Below the pieces are notes generated by a model. That model saw nothing but the letters and a program-made list of their open reading frames with translations. It was not told the origin of the DNA and did no database searches. Of a stretch of 64,000 nt of DNA, positions 9,147 through 19,500 are shown piece after piece; position 1 is the stretch's first letter, and every line of letters starts with the position of its first letter. The DNA is from Azophilus sp963663395. Its GTDB lineage: Bacteria > Pseudomonadota > Gammaproteobacteria > Pseudomonadales > Azotimanducaceae. The stretch covers positions 3,162,001 to 3,226,000 of the forward strand of contig OY760226.1 of assembly GCA_963663395.1 (NCBI GenBank), read 5' to 3'. The position numbers were made by a program, and so were the translations under genes.

Positions 9147-11356
9147 CAGCCTGACCTGACCAGCTTGTGATAGCTGCCGCCGGTTTCCGCAATCAACTTG
9201 TCATGGGTGCCCCGCTGCACTTCGACGCCCCTCTCGAGCACGACGATTTCGTCGCAATCCCGCACCGTGCTGAGCCGGTGTGCCACGATCAGGCAGGTGC
9301 ACCCGCGACGCCGCAGGGCGTCGTCGACCGTTTCTTCCGTTGCGGCATCAAGCGCGCTGGTCGCCTCGTCCAGAATGAGCACGGTCGGATTGCTGACCAG
9401 GGCGCGGGCGATTTCCAGCCGTTGCCGCTGGCCGCCGCTGAAATTCACGCCGCCCTCCTCGACGCCGGTCGCATATCCTTGTGGCCTGACCAGAATTTCG
9501 TCATGAATGCAGGCATCCCGCGTCGCTGCGACGATGACCTCATCGGGAATAGCCGGGTTCCACAGGGTGATGTTGTCGCGCACCGTGGCGGAAAACAGCA
9601 CGACTTCCTGATCCACCATGGAAATGGACCGGCGTAGCACTTCCTCGGGAATCGCGTCCCGCAATTGACCATCGAACAGGATTTCGCCGGACCAGGGCTG
9701 ATAGATACCCGAAACCAGGCGCGCCAGGGTCGACTTGCCGGAGCCGCTGGGGCCGACCACGGCAACCCGCTGGCCCGGCTTGATCACCAGATTGAAGTCT
9801 TCTATCAATGGTGGCCGGCTCTTGTTGTATCCGAAGGTGACGTTACGAAGTTCTAGCTGGCCGGCAAGCTGGAGGCGCCCGTTCAAGGTGGGGATGGACT
9901 CCGATCCTCGACTTCGGCGGCTGAAAACGGGATCTTCAGCGGTTCTGGCAACGTCATCCAGCCGCTGAAGATCGGTTTCAAGCGCCTGACGTCTGTCGGC
10001 GAACTCCAGAAAACGCCCGACAGGCGCCAGGAACATCTCTGCCAGGATATAGAACCCGACCAGCGCCCCGAGCGTCATCTCTCCGGACATGACCAGGCTT
10101 CCCCCCAGACCCAGGATCACCGCGGCACGAAGTGCCGCGATCAGGCCCGGGAGCGACGTATTGACGGCACCCAGTTCGGAATAGCGCTGTCGCGCTTGCA
10201 GTTCCCGCGCCTGCTGACCGCTCCAGCGCGAATAGAAACGGTCGTCCGTTCCGGTCATGCGCAGGTTGTCCGCGTGACTCAACATCTGCATGCCCACGCC
10301 GATCAGAAGTCCCTGTTCGCGCCTCATGGCCTGGCTGCGAACGGCCCGGAGCGCGTTGAGGAAGTGGGCCAGCACGCCGTGCAGGACGGCCAGCGAAAGC
10401 GCGATCGCCGTGAGCAGGACATCGTAGACCAGCATGGCGACGAGCAGCACGGCGCTCATTGCCACCTCGACAACGAGTACGAGAAACCGTTCCGTCAGAC
10501 TCTTCGCGATCCTGTCGATGGAGGAGACCCGGTCCGTCAGGTCGCCGACCAGCCGGTGTTGGAAAAACTCCACCGGCAACCGCAGGAGCTTTGACAGGCC
10601 CCGGTTGTAACCGATCACCGAAATCCGGATTGCCAGCCGCTTGAGGAAACGGTGCTTGAGCAGGGACAGGATGTATACCAGCACTCCGCCGGTAGAGAGG
10701 GCAGCCACCAATCCGCCCCATGGACCCTGCTTTGCCAGAACGTCGTCAACGAAAACACCGACCGATGCGGGAATGACCAGTGCCAGCAGCGTCAGCATGA
10801 GTCCGCAGGCGAACACCCCGGCAAGCACACTCCGCGAGCCGGCGAGCAAGGCGCTCAATTGGCTGAACAGTCCGGGCTGCTCGCCGCCGCGTTGGAAATC
10901 GGCGCCCGGCTTGAGTCGAAGCGCAATTCGGCTGTAGCCCTTTTCGAACTCTTCGGTGGAAAGCGTGCGGCGCCCCGTGGCCGGGTCGTTGAGATAAAAA
11001 TTTCGATCGTCGAAGCCTTCGAGGACGATAAAATGGCTGAACTGCCAGAACAGAATCAGCGGCAACTCCAGTTTTTTCAGTTGCCCGGCGCCTACGCTGA
11101 GTCCACTGCATTCGAGGCCATAGTGCCTGGCGGCGCGCGCAATACTTGCGGCACTGCTGCCGTCCCGGCTCACCTCGCACCTTTCGCGCAGTTCGGTGAG
11201 CGGCACCCAGCGCCCGAAATAGGCCAGTACGCTGCCGAGGCAGGCGGCACCACACTCCGTCGCGTGCATCTGCAGCAGAACCGGGGTGGTTAATCTTTGT
11301 TTCGAGGGCTCTGAGGCCGGTTTGCCGTTTGCCTTCCTGGGGGCGCCCGGTGGCAT
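9146..11356 (-). CDS. NHLP/NHLM export ABC transporter with C39 peptidase, permease and ATPase (ABC1 type)
   Basis: 736 residues. The N-terminal C39 peptidase has an intact triad: Cys35 in ATECGAACL, His108 in FSHFIVLEGF and Asp124 in NDPATG. The exporter membrane domain spans ~165-450. The ATPase has Walker A VGPSGSGKST (~530), signature FSGGQRQRLEIARAL (Phe for the usual Leu) and Walker B VLILDEATSALD. By family it cleaves the leader from a peptide, usually after a double glycine, and exports the product across the inner membrane. The gene begins one base after the adaptor gene ends and overlaps the ABC2 gene by one base, so the three are one transcription unit. The peptidase looks active, although no double-glycine precursor is visible nearby. 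Confidence 0.93.
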   Translation of the reverse strand: MPPGAPRKANGKPASEPSKQRLTTPVLLQMHATECGAACLGSVLAYFGRWVPLTELRERCEVSRDGSSAASIARAARHYGLECSGLSVGAGQLKKLELPLILFWQFSHFIVLEGFDDRNFYLNDPATGRRTLSTEEFEKGYSRIALRLKPGADFQRGGEQPGLFSQLSALLAGSRSVLAGVFACGLMLTLLALVIPASVGVFVDDVLAKQGPWGGLVAALSTGGVLVYILSLLKHRFLKRLAIRISVIGYNRGLSKLLRLPVEFFQHRLVGDLTDRVSSIDRIAKSLTERFLVLVVEVAMSAVLLVAMLVYDVLLTAIALSLAVLHGVLAHFLNALRAVRSQAMRREQGLLIGVGMQMLSHADNLRMTGTDDRFYSRWSGQQARELQARQRYSELGAVNTSLPGLIAALRAAVILGLGGSLVMSGEMTLGALVGFYILAEMFLAPVGRFLEFADRRQALETDLQRLDDVARTAEDPVFSRRSRGSESIPTLNGRLQLAGQLELRNVTFGYNKSRPPLIEDFNLVIKPGQRVAVVGPSGSGKSTLARLVSGIYQPWSGEILFDGQLRDAIPEEVLRRSISMVDQEVVLFSATVRDNITLWNPAIPDEVIVAATRDACIHDEILVRPQGYATGVEEGGVNFSGGQRQRLEIARALVSNPTVLILDEATSALDAATEETVDDALRRRGCTCLIVAHRLSTVRDCDEIVVLERGVEVQRGTHDKLIAETGGSYHKLVRSG

Positions 11357-11357
11357 C

Positions 11358-11909
11358 CTATGATCCCCCTATTCCGAATAGCGCGACCGGGGCCTGCCTG
11401 CCGAGTTCAATGACAATCCGGCACTCCCTACCTGCAAGGGAGGCGAAATCCGGGCCTTCATCGAGGGAGAGTTCGACGCGGCGCACCGACACCGGTGCGG
11501 AGGACTCGACCGCCGCGGCCTCTTCCGACAACGGTACTGCGGCAATTGTCGCGACCTCTCCTTCCAGTGCGCCTCCTTCTCCACCAGTGACGGCCAGTTC
11601 GATCACCGCGGGCATGCCGGCGGCGATTTGCGGCGCGACGCCGCTATCGACCCATACGAGCGCCTGCACCGACCGGTTGCCCTCAGTCAGGTTTTCGCCC
11701 GGCCCGACCAGCACGCCGTCAAGGGCGACGCTTCGGGCCACGCTGCCAAAGAAGAGCCACCCGGCGAGCATGAGCAGGAACAGGCCGATGACAGCGACCA
11801 GCAGACGTTCCCGCGGCGTGGAAATGGTCAGCAGCCGGTCGATCTGTTCACGCTCTTCCTTTGCTTCGGCAACCATATTGTGAAACGAGTCAAACGGATT
11901 ATTGAACAT
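11358..11909 (-). CDS. Short HlyD-like membrane-anchored adaptor of the NHLM exporter
   Basis: 183 residues: a short charged N-terminus (AEAKEEREQIDRLLTI), one membrane segment at ~34-56 (LLVAVIGLFLLMLAGWLFFGS) and a ~120-residue beta-rich periplasmic part resembling the last strands of a HlyD-family membrane-fusion protein. It lacks the long coiled-coil hairpin and clear lipoyl half-motifs of normal adaptors, so it is much shorter than usual for the family. The start overlaps the end of the upstream MMPL gene by 11 bp and the stop is one base before the C39 transporter gene, which ties it to this exporter. Another membrane-anchored partner is possible; the adaptor call rests mainly on position and topology. 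Confidence 0.65.
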   Translation of the reverse strand: MFNNPFDSFHNMVAEAKEEREQIDRLLTISTPRERLLVAVIGLFLLMLAGWLFFGSVARSVALDGVLVGPGENLTEGNRSVQALVWVDSGVAPQIAAGMPAVIELAVTGGEGGALEGEVATIAAVPLSEEAAAVESSAPVSVRRVELSLDEGPDFASLAGRECRIVIELGRQAPVALFGIGGS

Positions 11910-14262
11910 GGCTGTCGGCCGCCTCCTTGGGACTACGGTCCACCGCGGTCAAAAGCGCCGGCAGGAGCGTCAGGTCGGCAATGAGCGCAAAGCCGATGAT
12001 CATGGCGGTCAATACCCCGACCTGGGCGGTGGGAATGAACGGAGAAAACACGAATATGAGAAAACCGGCCATCAGCACGAGGGTGGTTGTGATCAGGGCT
12101 CGGCCAGCCGTGTCAAAGGCGTAGCGCACCGATTCATTGGGGTCTTTGCCGTATTCACGCCGCCCACGGCGGTACTTGCTGAGAAAATGAACCGTATCGT
12201 CAACGACGATGCCGACGGTCATGGCCGCCACGACCGATAGCGAGAGCCCCACCTGTCCGACCGTCAACCCCCAGACGCCGAAGCCGAGCACGGCCGGAAT
12301 CAGGTTGGGCACGACGCTTATCAGGCCCAGCCGCAGCGATCGCAAGGCAAACAGGAGAATGGCGGAAATGGCCAGGAGCACGACGACTGTCCCGATCAGC
12401 ATGGCGCGGATGTTGCGCTGCCCGATGTAGGCGAACAGCGCGGAGGGGCCGGTGCTGTTGATGCCGGCCACATGTGGTGCGTTTTCCTGCAGCCACGCCT
12501 CGGCACGCGCGTTCAGGTCAAGCAGTTCCTGCGAATCGAGCGTCTCCGCCGATATGGTCACCCGCGTGGCTGTTCTGGATCTGTCGATCTGATTGTTCAG
12601 GTCCTGGCCCAGAGGCAGCGAAAGCTCGTAGAGCAACAGGTATTGTGCCGCCAGCTCCCGGCCTTCCGGAATCCGGTAGGCGGCCGGATCGTCGCCGTGC
12701 ATGCTCCTGTTGATCTGCCGAAAGGTATCGGTGATGACTGCCACATGGCGTACCGGGGGCTGCTCACGGTACCAGTCGGCGAAGTTCGAGACGTCGGCAA
12801 GAAACAGGGGATCGGTGACACCGCCCTCGGCCGGTGCGTGCAGCGAATACTCGAGCGCGGTGTTACCGCTCAAATGCTCGTCCATGAAATCGATATCCTG
12901 CCGAAACTCGACGCTTTCATTGAAGAAATGCACCAGCACATCGTTGACCTCGTTGCGGGGAATCGCCAGGGCCATCGCCACCACGGCCGCCGACCATCCC
13001 CAGAACAGCGCCTTTCTGTGGCGCAGCGCGGTATCCGCGAGGAGCCTCATCGAAGGTGCGCGGAGCCGGCGTTCCTTACCGGCGCGAACGGGTAGCAGAG
13101 AAAGCACTGCCGGCATGAAGGTGACGGAGAGCATGAACGAGGCGGTGATTCCGAAAGCGACGAACATGCCGAGGTGACGGTAGGGCGGCACTTCGGAGAA
13201 GTTCATGCTCAGGAATCCGAGCGCGGTGGTGAGGCTGGCCAGAAACACCGGTTGCAGGTTGAGCCGCAAGGCTTCGATGATCGCATCGCGCCTGGAATCC
13301 CCGGCACGCAATCGCTGCTGCAGGGCAACCAACAGGTGCACGCCGTTCGCCACGACAATCATCAGCACGATGGTCGGTGCAGGGGAGATCGGCGGGGAGA
13401 AGGGCAGGCCCGCCCATCCGCCCAGGCCCATTGACGCGAATATGGAGAAGACCATGACCATCCCGGTCGCCGCCACTCCCGGCCAGCCCCGGGTGAGGAC
13501 GCCCAGGATCAGGGCCATGAGCAGAAGGCTTGCAGGCAGGAAGACGATCTGGCTGCTGATCTGAGCATCCACGAAGGTCTGGTTGATCATGACCGTGCCG
13601 ACGGTGCGTAGGTCAATGCCGGCAAATCGCTCTTCCGCCTCCAGGGCGAGCGATTTGGCGAATTCGGCAACTTCGGTTATGGCCTCCAGCTGACCCTCCT
13701 CCGGCAGTTCAACCGTGACGCTTACAACGCTGACATCACCGGCTTCGCCCAGCGATGCGCCGGCAATGCGGGGGTCGGACAGGGCGATGGTGCGGATTTG
13801 CGAGCGCGCTTCGGCATCGCTCAGCACCTGTGGGTCGACCAGGTCCCGCACGTACAGGTCGTCCCCGTCGGCGGCGGTGTGCTGAAAGTTGGCGAGCGAG
13901 TCGACGCGTCTGGAATAGGGCGTCTGCCAGGCGGCCTCCGTCAGCCAGACGGCAGCGGACAGCGCGGTCTCCGAGGTGGCGTCTCCGTCGTCCGGAACGA
14001 TCAGGAAGACAACGTTCTCATTTTTGCCGTAGGTATTTTCCAGCGCTTCCAGCGCGAGAAGCTGGGGGTTGTCTTCGTCGAAGAAGATGCGGTAGCTGGC
14101 GGAGAAATCGAGCCGGGCGATGCCGGCCGAGGCGATCGCAACCCAGGCCAGCGTGCCCAGGATCACCAGCCATCGGGTCGCGAGCACCCGCTCTGCGAAT
14201 CGCTTTGCGAAGGACCCTTTATCTATGCCGGACTCGTCCACGGTAAGCGAGTCACCAGTCAA
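11899..14262 (-). CDS. RND/MMPL-superfamily exporter
   Basis: 787 residues with the two-fold RND layout: one helix near residue 30, a large periplasmic loop (~60-235), a block of five helices (~240-400), then a helix near 425, a second periplasmic loop and a final helix block from ~635. Motifs typical of MMPL/HpnN-like permeases include VANGVHLLVAL and, in the second half, GIVVDDTVHFLSKYR. These proteins move lipids, hopanoids or other hydrophobic molecules using the proton gradient. It is the first gene of the leftward exporter operon (RND, short adaptor, ABC1, ABC2) with 11 bp overlap to the adaptor. An RND partner is unusual for an NHLM exporter and suggests a hydrophobic final product or delivery beyond the inner membrane. 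Confidence 0.88.
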   Translation of the reverse strand: MTGDSLTVDESGIDKGSFAKRFAERVLATRWLVILGTLAWVAIASAGIARLDFSASYRIFFDEDNPQLLALEALENTYGKNENVVFLIVPDDGDATSETALSAAVWLTEAAWQTPYSRRVDSLANFQHTAADGDDLYVRDLVDPQVLSDAEARSQIRTIALSDPRIAGASLGEAGDVSVVSVTVELPEEGQLEAITEVAEFAKSLALEAEERFAGIDLRTVGTVMINQTFVDAQISSQIVFLPASLLLMALILGVLTRGWPGVAATGMVMVFSIFASMGLGGWAGLPFSPPISPAPTIVLMIVVANGVHLLVALQQRLRAGDSRRDAIIEALRLNLQPVFLASLTTALGFLSMNFSEVPPYRHLGMFVAFGITASFMLSVTFMPAVLSLLPVRAGKERRLRAPSMRLLADTALRHRKALFWGWSAAVVAMALAIPRNEVNDVLVHFFNESVEFRQDIDFMDEHLSGNTALEYSLHAPAEGGVTDPLFLADVSNFADWYREQPPVRHVAVITDTFRQINRSMHGDDPAAYRIPEGRELAAQYLLLYELSLPLGQDLNNQIDRSRTATRVTISAETLDSQELLDLNARAEAWLQENAPHVAGINSTGPSALFAYIGQRNIRAMLIGTVVVLLAISAILLFALRSLRLGLISVVPNLIPAVLGFGVWGLTVGQVGLSLSVVAAMTVGIVVDDTVHFLSKYRRGRREYGKDPNESVRYAFDTAGRALITTTLVLMAGFLIFVFSPFIPTAQVGVLTAMIIGFALIADLTLLPALLTAVDRSPKEAADSHVQ

Positions 14263-14332
14263 GCGGCGGCCTGGCCTGACACAAAAGCGGTGAACGGGAG
14301 CGAAGTTGACTCATTTGACAGGGCGCCAAGCG

Positions 14333-14758
14333 TCACAACCGCTTGCTGAAATCCGCCGTCATCCAGCGAGCGGGACGGATGGAAACGCGGTAGGCGCCTT
14401 CCACCGGGCTGGCGTCGGCATAGGCATCGCCCTCTGCCTCGCCGAGATAGCGCCGGGCCAACGGCCGCAGGTGCTCCTCGGTTTTTGCGCCTTCCAGGCT
14501 CACCGTTCCTTCGACGGTTACGTACTTGTACGGCGGCGCTTCCTCCTGGACGACGAACGTGACGGAAATCCCGTCGGTGAGCAGCCTGCCCTTGCGTGAC
14601 CTCGGGTCGAGTATTACGTGAATGTCACCCCCGGGTGCATAGTCGTACCAGATCGGGGAGCAGACCGGAGCGCCGTCACCCGGAACGCAGAGCACGCCGA
14701 CGTGCAACTCGGCCAGGAATGCTTCGCGCTCCGATCGGGACATGGTCAATAGGCCCAT
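14333..14758 (-). CDS. Pyridoxamine 5'-phosphate oxidase-family flavin/F420-binding protein
   Basis: About 141 residues from ATG 14758; a longer frame begins at 14848 but its extra N-terminus looks non-coding. It has the split beta-barrel pattern of the family: LAELHVGVLCV, PVCSPIWYDYAPGGDIHVIL, RSRKGRLLTDGISVTFVVQ, YVTVEGTVSLEG and the C-terminal IRPARWMTADFSKRL. Such small proteins bind FMN or F420 and reduce or oxidise varied substrates; the substrate here is unknown. It lies upstream of the RND gene in the same direction (70 bp gap), so it could be read with the export operon, but it is also common as a stand-alone gene. Confidence 0.8.
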   Translation of the reverse strand: MGLLTMSRSEREAFLAELHVGVLCVPGDGAPVCSPIWYDYAPGGDIHVILDPRSRKGRLLTDGISVTFVVQEEAPPYKYVTVEGTVSLEGAKTEEHLRPLARRYLGEAEGDAYADASPVEGAYRVSIRPARWMTADFSKRL

Positions 14759-14924
14759 CTGTTTGGTCCGCTGATCAGGAGTGCGGCTATCTTCCCCGTA
14801 TCGGCGGGGGCATGCAACTTGCTTCAAGGCTCGCGGATGTCGCGGCACAGGGCTTTACAGCATCGCGGGCGGGTGCATACTCTCGCCGTCGGAACCAGCC
14901 TCGCCGCGACCGGGAGATCGGCAT

Positions 14925-16244
<1,320 letters not shown>

Positions 16245-16283
16245 CGTGGCGGCTTCCTCATATGCACCGGTTCGTTAGAGTCC

Positions 16284-16508
16284 GTGACCATGACCATGAC
16301 CATGACCTGCGCCGGCAACCGGCGAATCAACGGCGCGCACAGCCACCTGATGGAGCTGCCCGATTTCCTGACGTCCCGGGCTGATGCCGATTGCGCCGAC
16401 GGCGGGCGCGATCCGATCGGACGTTTCGAACGATCGACCGAGCGCCTGTCGCCGGCGGAGCGGGAACTGTTCTTCCACCGGAACTTCGAGATGCTCTATC
16501 CGGCCTGA
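16284..16508 (+). pseudogene. Probable C-terminal remnant of an amidohydrolase-2 family gene
   Basis: A 74-codon frame starting in a simple repeat (three and a half TGACCA units at 16285-16307). Its last ~45 residues read GGRDPIGRFERSTERLSPAE and then FFHRNFEMLY, which fits the usual C-terminus of amidohydrolase-2 proteins (normally SDYPHPEG...RDPIGRFE...FYAGNA). The metal-ligand SDYPH part appears degraded to SRADADCAD, and nothing upstream continues the fold. I read it as the decayed tail of a lost gene, not an active protein; a genuine small protein is the alternative. No clear ribosome-binding site was seen. It faces the end of the carboxylase gene. Confidence 0.45.
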
Positions 16509-16528
16509 AAGTCGTCCTCCGGGCTGCG

Positions 16529-19500
16529 TTACCAGGTGTCGACGTTGGGCCGTTTCTTGTGGGTGCGCGGCGGGTGGGGCGCCACCGATCGTAACGCCGC
16601 CGTGATCCACTTGCGGGAATCGGCGGGGTCGATGGTATCGTCGAGTTCGAAGATCGATGCCGTGTTGACCGCCTTGCCTCTTTCGTACAGGCCCTCGACG
16701 ATCTTTTCGTAAGCGGTCTTGCGTTCCTGCGGGTCTTCGATGGCTTGCAGGTCCTTGCGGTAGCCGAGCTTGGCGGCGCCTTCCAGCCCCATCCCCCCGA
16801 ATTCGCCGGTCGGCCAGGTGACGGTGAACAGCGGCGCCTTGAAGCTGCCGCCGGCCATGGCCTGGGCGCCGAGCCCGTAGGCCTTGCGGATGACGATGGT
16901 CATGAGCGGCACATCGATATTGGCGCCCACCACGAACATGCGGCCGGCGTGGCGCACCAGGGCGGTCTTCTCGCTCTCCGGGCCGACCATGATGCCCGGG
17001 CAGTCGCACAGGCTCAGCACCGGCAGGTCGAAGGCGTCGCACAACTGCAGGAAACGCGCGCCCTTGTCGGCGCCGTCGGCATCGATGGCGCCGGACAGGT
17101 GGCCCGGGTTGTTCGCGATCACGCCCATTGGCATGCCTTCAACCCGGATGAAGGCGCTGTAGATGCCAGGCCCCCAGTCCTTGCGAATCTCCAGCACCGA
17201 GCCAACATCGGCGATGCCGTAGATGACATCGCGCATGTCGTAGTAGCGCAGCCGGTTTTCCGGCACCACGAAACGCAACTCGCGTGCGTCCGGCGCCTCC
17301 CAGGAATCCACCGGGCCCTGAAAATAGGAAAGGTATTGCCTGGCGACCGCGACGGCCTCGGCCTCGTCCCTGACGGTGATGTCCACGACGCCGTTGGGTA
17401 CCTGCACGTCCATGGGGCCCACTTCCTCGGGCCTGAAGACGCCAAGGCCTCCACCCTCGATCATGGCCGGACCACCGATGCCGATGTTGGAGCCCTCGGT
17501 GGCGATGATCACGTCGCAGCAGGCCAGCAACACGGCGTTCCCTGCAAAGCAGCGCCCGGTGGTGATGCCGACCATGGGGACGAGCCCCGAGAGGCGGGCG
17601 AAGTACGTGAATGCCCAGCAGTCGAGCCCGGCGAAGCTGGCGCCGTCGGTATCGCCCGGCCGACCGCCGCCACCTTCCGCGAACAGTACGGTAGGCAGCC
17701 GCTGCTGTTCCGCGAGTTCGAACATGCGGTCCTTCTTGGCGTGGTTCTTGATGCCCTGGGTGCCGGCCAGCACCATGTAGTCGTAGGACATGACCATGGC
17801 GCGGGACCGTTCGGGGCCGAACAGGTCGCCGTTGATACGGCCAAGCCCGCAGACCATGCCGTCGCCCGGCGTGTTCTCGATCAGGTCTTCCAGGCTGCGG
17901 CGGCGCCGTTGCCCGGCGATGACGAGCGCCCCGTACTCGATGAACGACCCCTCGTCGCACAGGTCGGCAATGTTTTCGCGGGCCGTGCGATGCCCCGTTT
18001 TGCGCCGCTTGGCCACGGCATGCGGGCGGTTCTCGTCCAGCCCCTTCGCCTTGCGGTCGTACACCTCCTGGAGATCGGGCCGTATGCGGTCGAGGTCCAG
18101 CGAAGCGTCGTCGCCCGCTTCCGGCACTGCAATGTCTTGCTCTTCCAGATAGATCAGCGGGTGGCCTTCGAACACCGTGTCGCCTTCTTCGACGCCCAGC
18201 CGCTGGACGATGCCGCCCAGCGCCGCGGTCACCACGTGCTCCATCTTCATGGCTTCCATGATCGCCACCTGTCGGCCGACATGGATGGCATCGCCCGGCG
18301 CCACCTCGAAGCTGATCACCGTGCCCTGCATGGGCGCCTTGATGGCAGCGATGCCTGTGGGCAACTCTTCGGAAACCAGTTCGAGGGCGCCGGGGGCGCT
18401 CGGACCGCTGGCGACTCCCGATTTGCCGTGATCCAGAACTGCCAGCGGGTCGACCTCGTCCACTTTGGCGCCCGCGAGGGAGCGGGAGGCTCTGGGGCCG
18501 TCCCGTCCATCGGCTGCGGATGAACCGCGTTGCGGGCCACTCTGTACCAGTTGCCCGATTTCCTCATCGACAAACCCGGTGTGTAAATCGTTGGCCTGGA
18601 AACGGGGATGGGCCAACAGGTTCGCCAGGAAATCGAGGTTGGTCGGCACACCCTCGATGCGCGTCTCCCGCAGCGCCCGGCCTGCCTTGCGGACCGCGGC
18701 ACCGTAGTCGTCGAACGGTGAGTGCACGATCAGCTTTGCCAGCAGCGAGTCGAACGCGGGATTGGTCGTGTAGCCCTGGCAACCATAGGTGTCGGTGCGC
18801 AGGCCCGGCCCGCCAGGAACCTCGAACAGGGTCAATGTGCCGCCGCCGGGTTTGGCGTTGCCGTCGGGCTGCATCGTTTCCGTGTTGATGCGCGCCTGGA
18901 TCGCATAGCCGCGCGGGGAGGGCACGTCACACTGCCGCAAGCCGATCTCCGCGAGAGTCCGCCCCGCGGCCACCTCGAGTTGCGCCCGGACCAGGTCGAT
19001 GCCCGTGATCTCCTCGGTGACGGTGTGCTCGACCTGCAGGCGCGCGTTGGCTTCGATGAAGGCGAACCGCTCGCCGGCGACCATGAACTCCACGGTGCCC
19101 GCGCCCCGGTAACCGGAGGCTTCGCCGAGGCGCACCGCAGCGCCGGTGAGGGCATCGCGGATTTCCGGCGCGAGGCCCGGGCTTGGCGCCACCTCGACCA
19201 GCTTCTGGTGGCGCCGCTGTATGCTGCATTCCCGTTCCCACGCATGGCTGACCGCGCCGCTGCCGTCGGCAACGATCTGCACCTCGATGTGGCGGGCATT
19301 CGACAGGTACTCCTCGACATACACCTCGGGATTGCCGAATGCGCCCTGTGCCTCCGAGCGGCACCGCCGGTAGGCCTGCTCGAGTTCCGAGGCATCGGAC
19401 ACCACGCGCATGCCGCGGCCGCCGCCCCCCGACACGGCCTTGATTACCATTGCCGCGTCGTCTGGACAGCTCGCAAGGAAGGAGCGGGCCTCGTCCACGG

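Noticed and set aside
16745..18523. 592-codon frame on the plus strand.
   Set aside because: Antisense shadow of the acyl-CoA carboxylase gene in GC-rich sequence.
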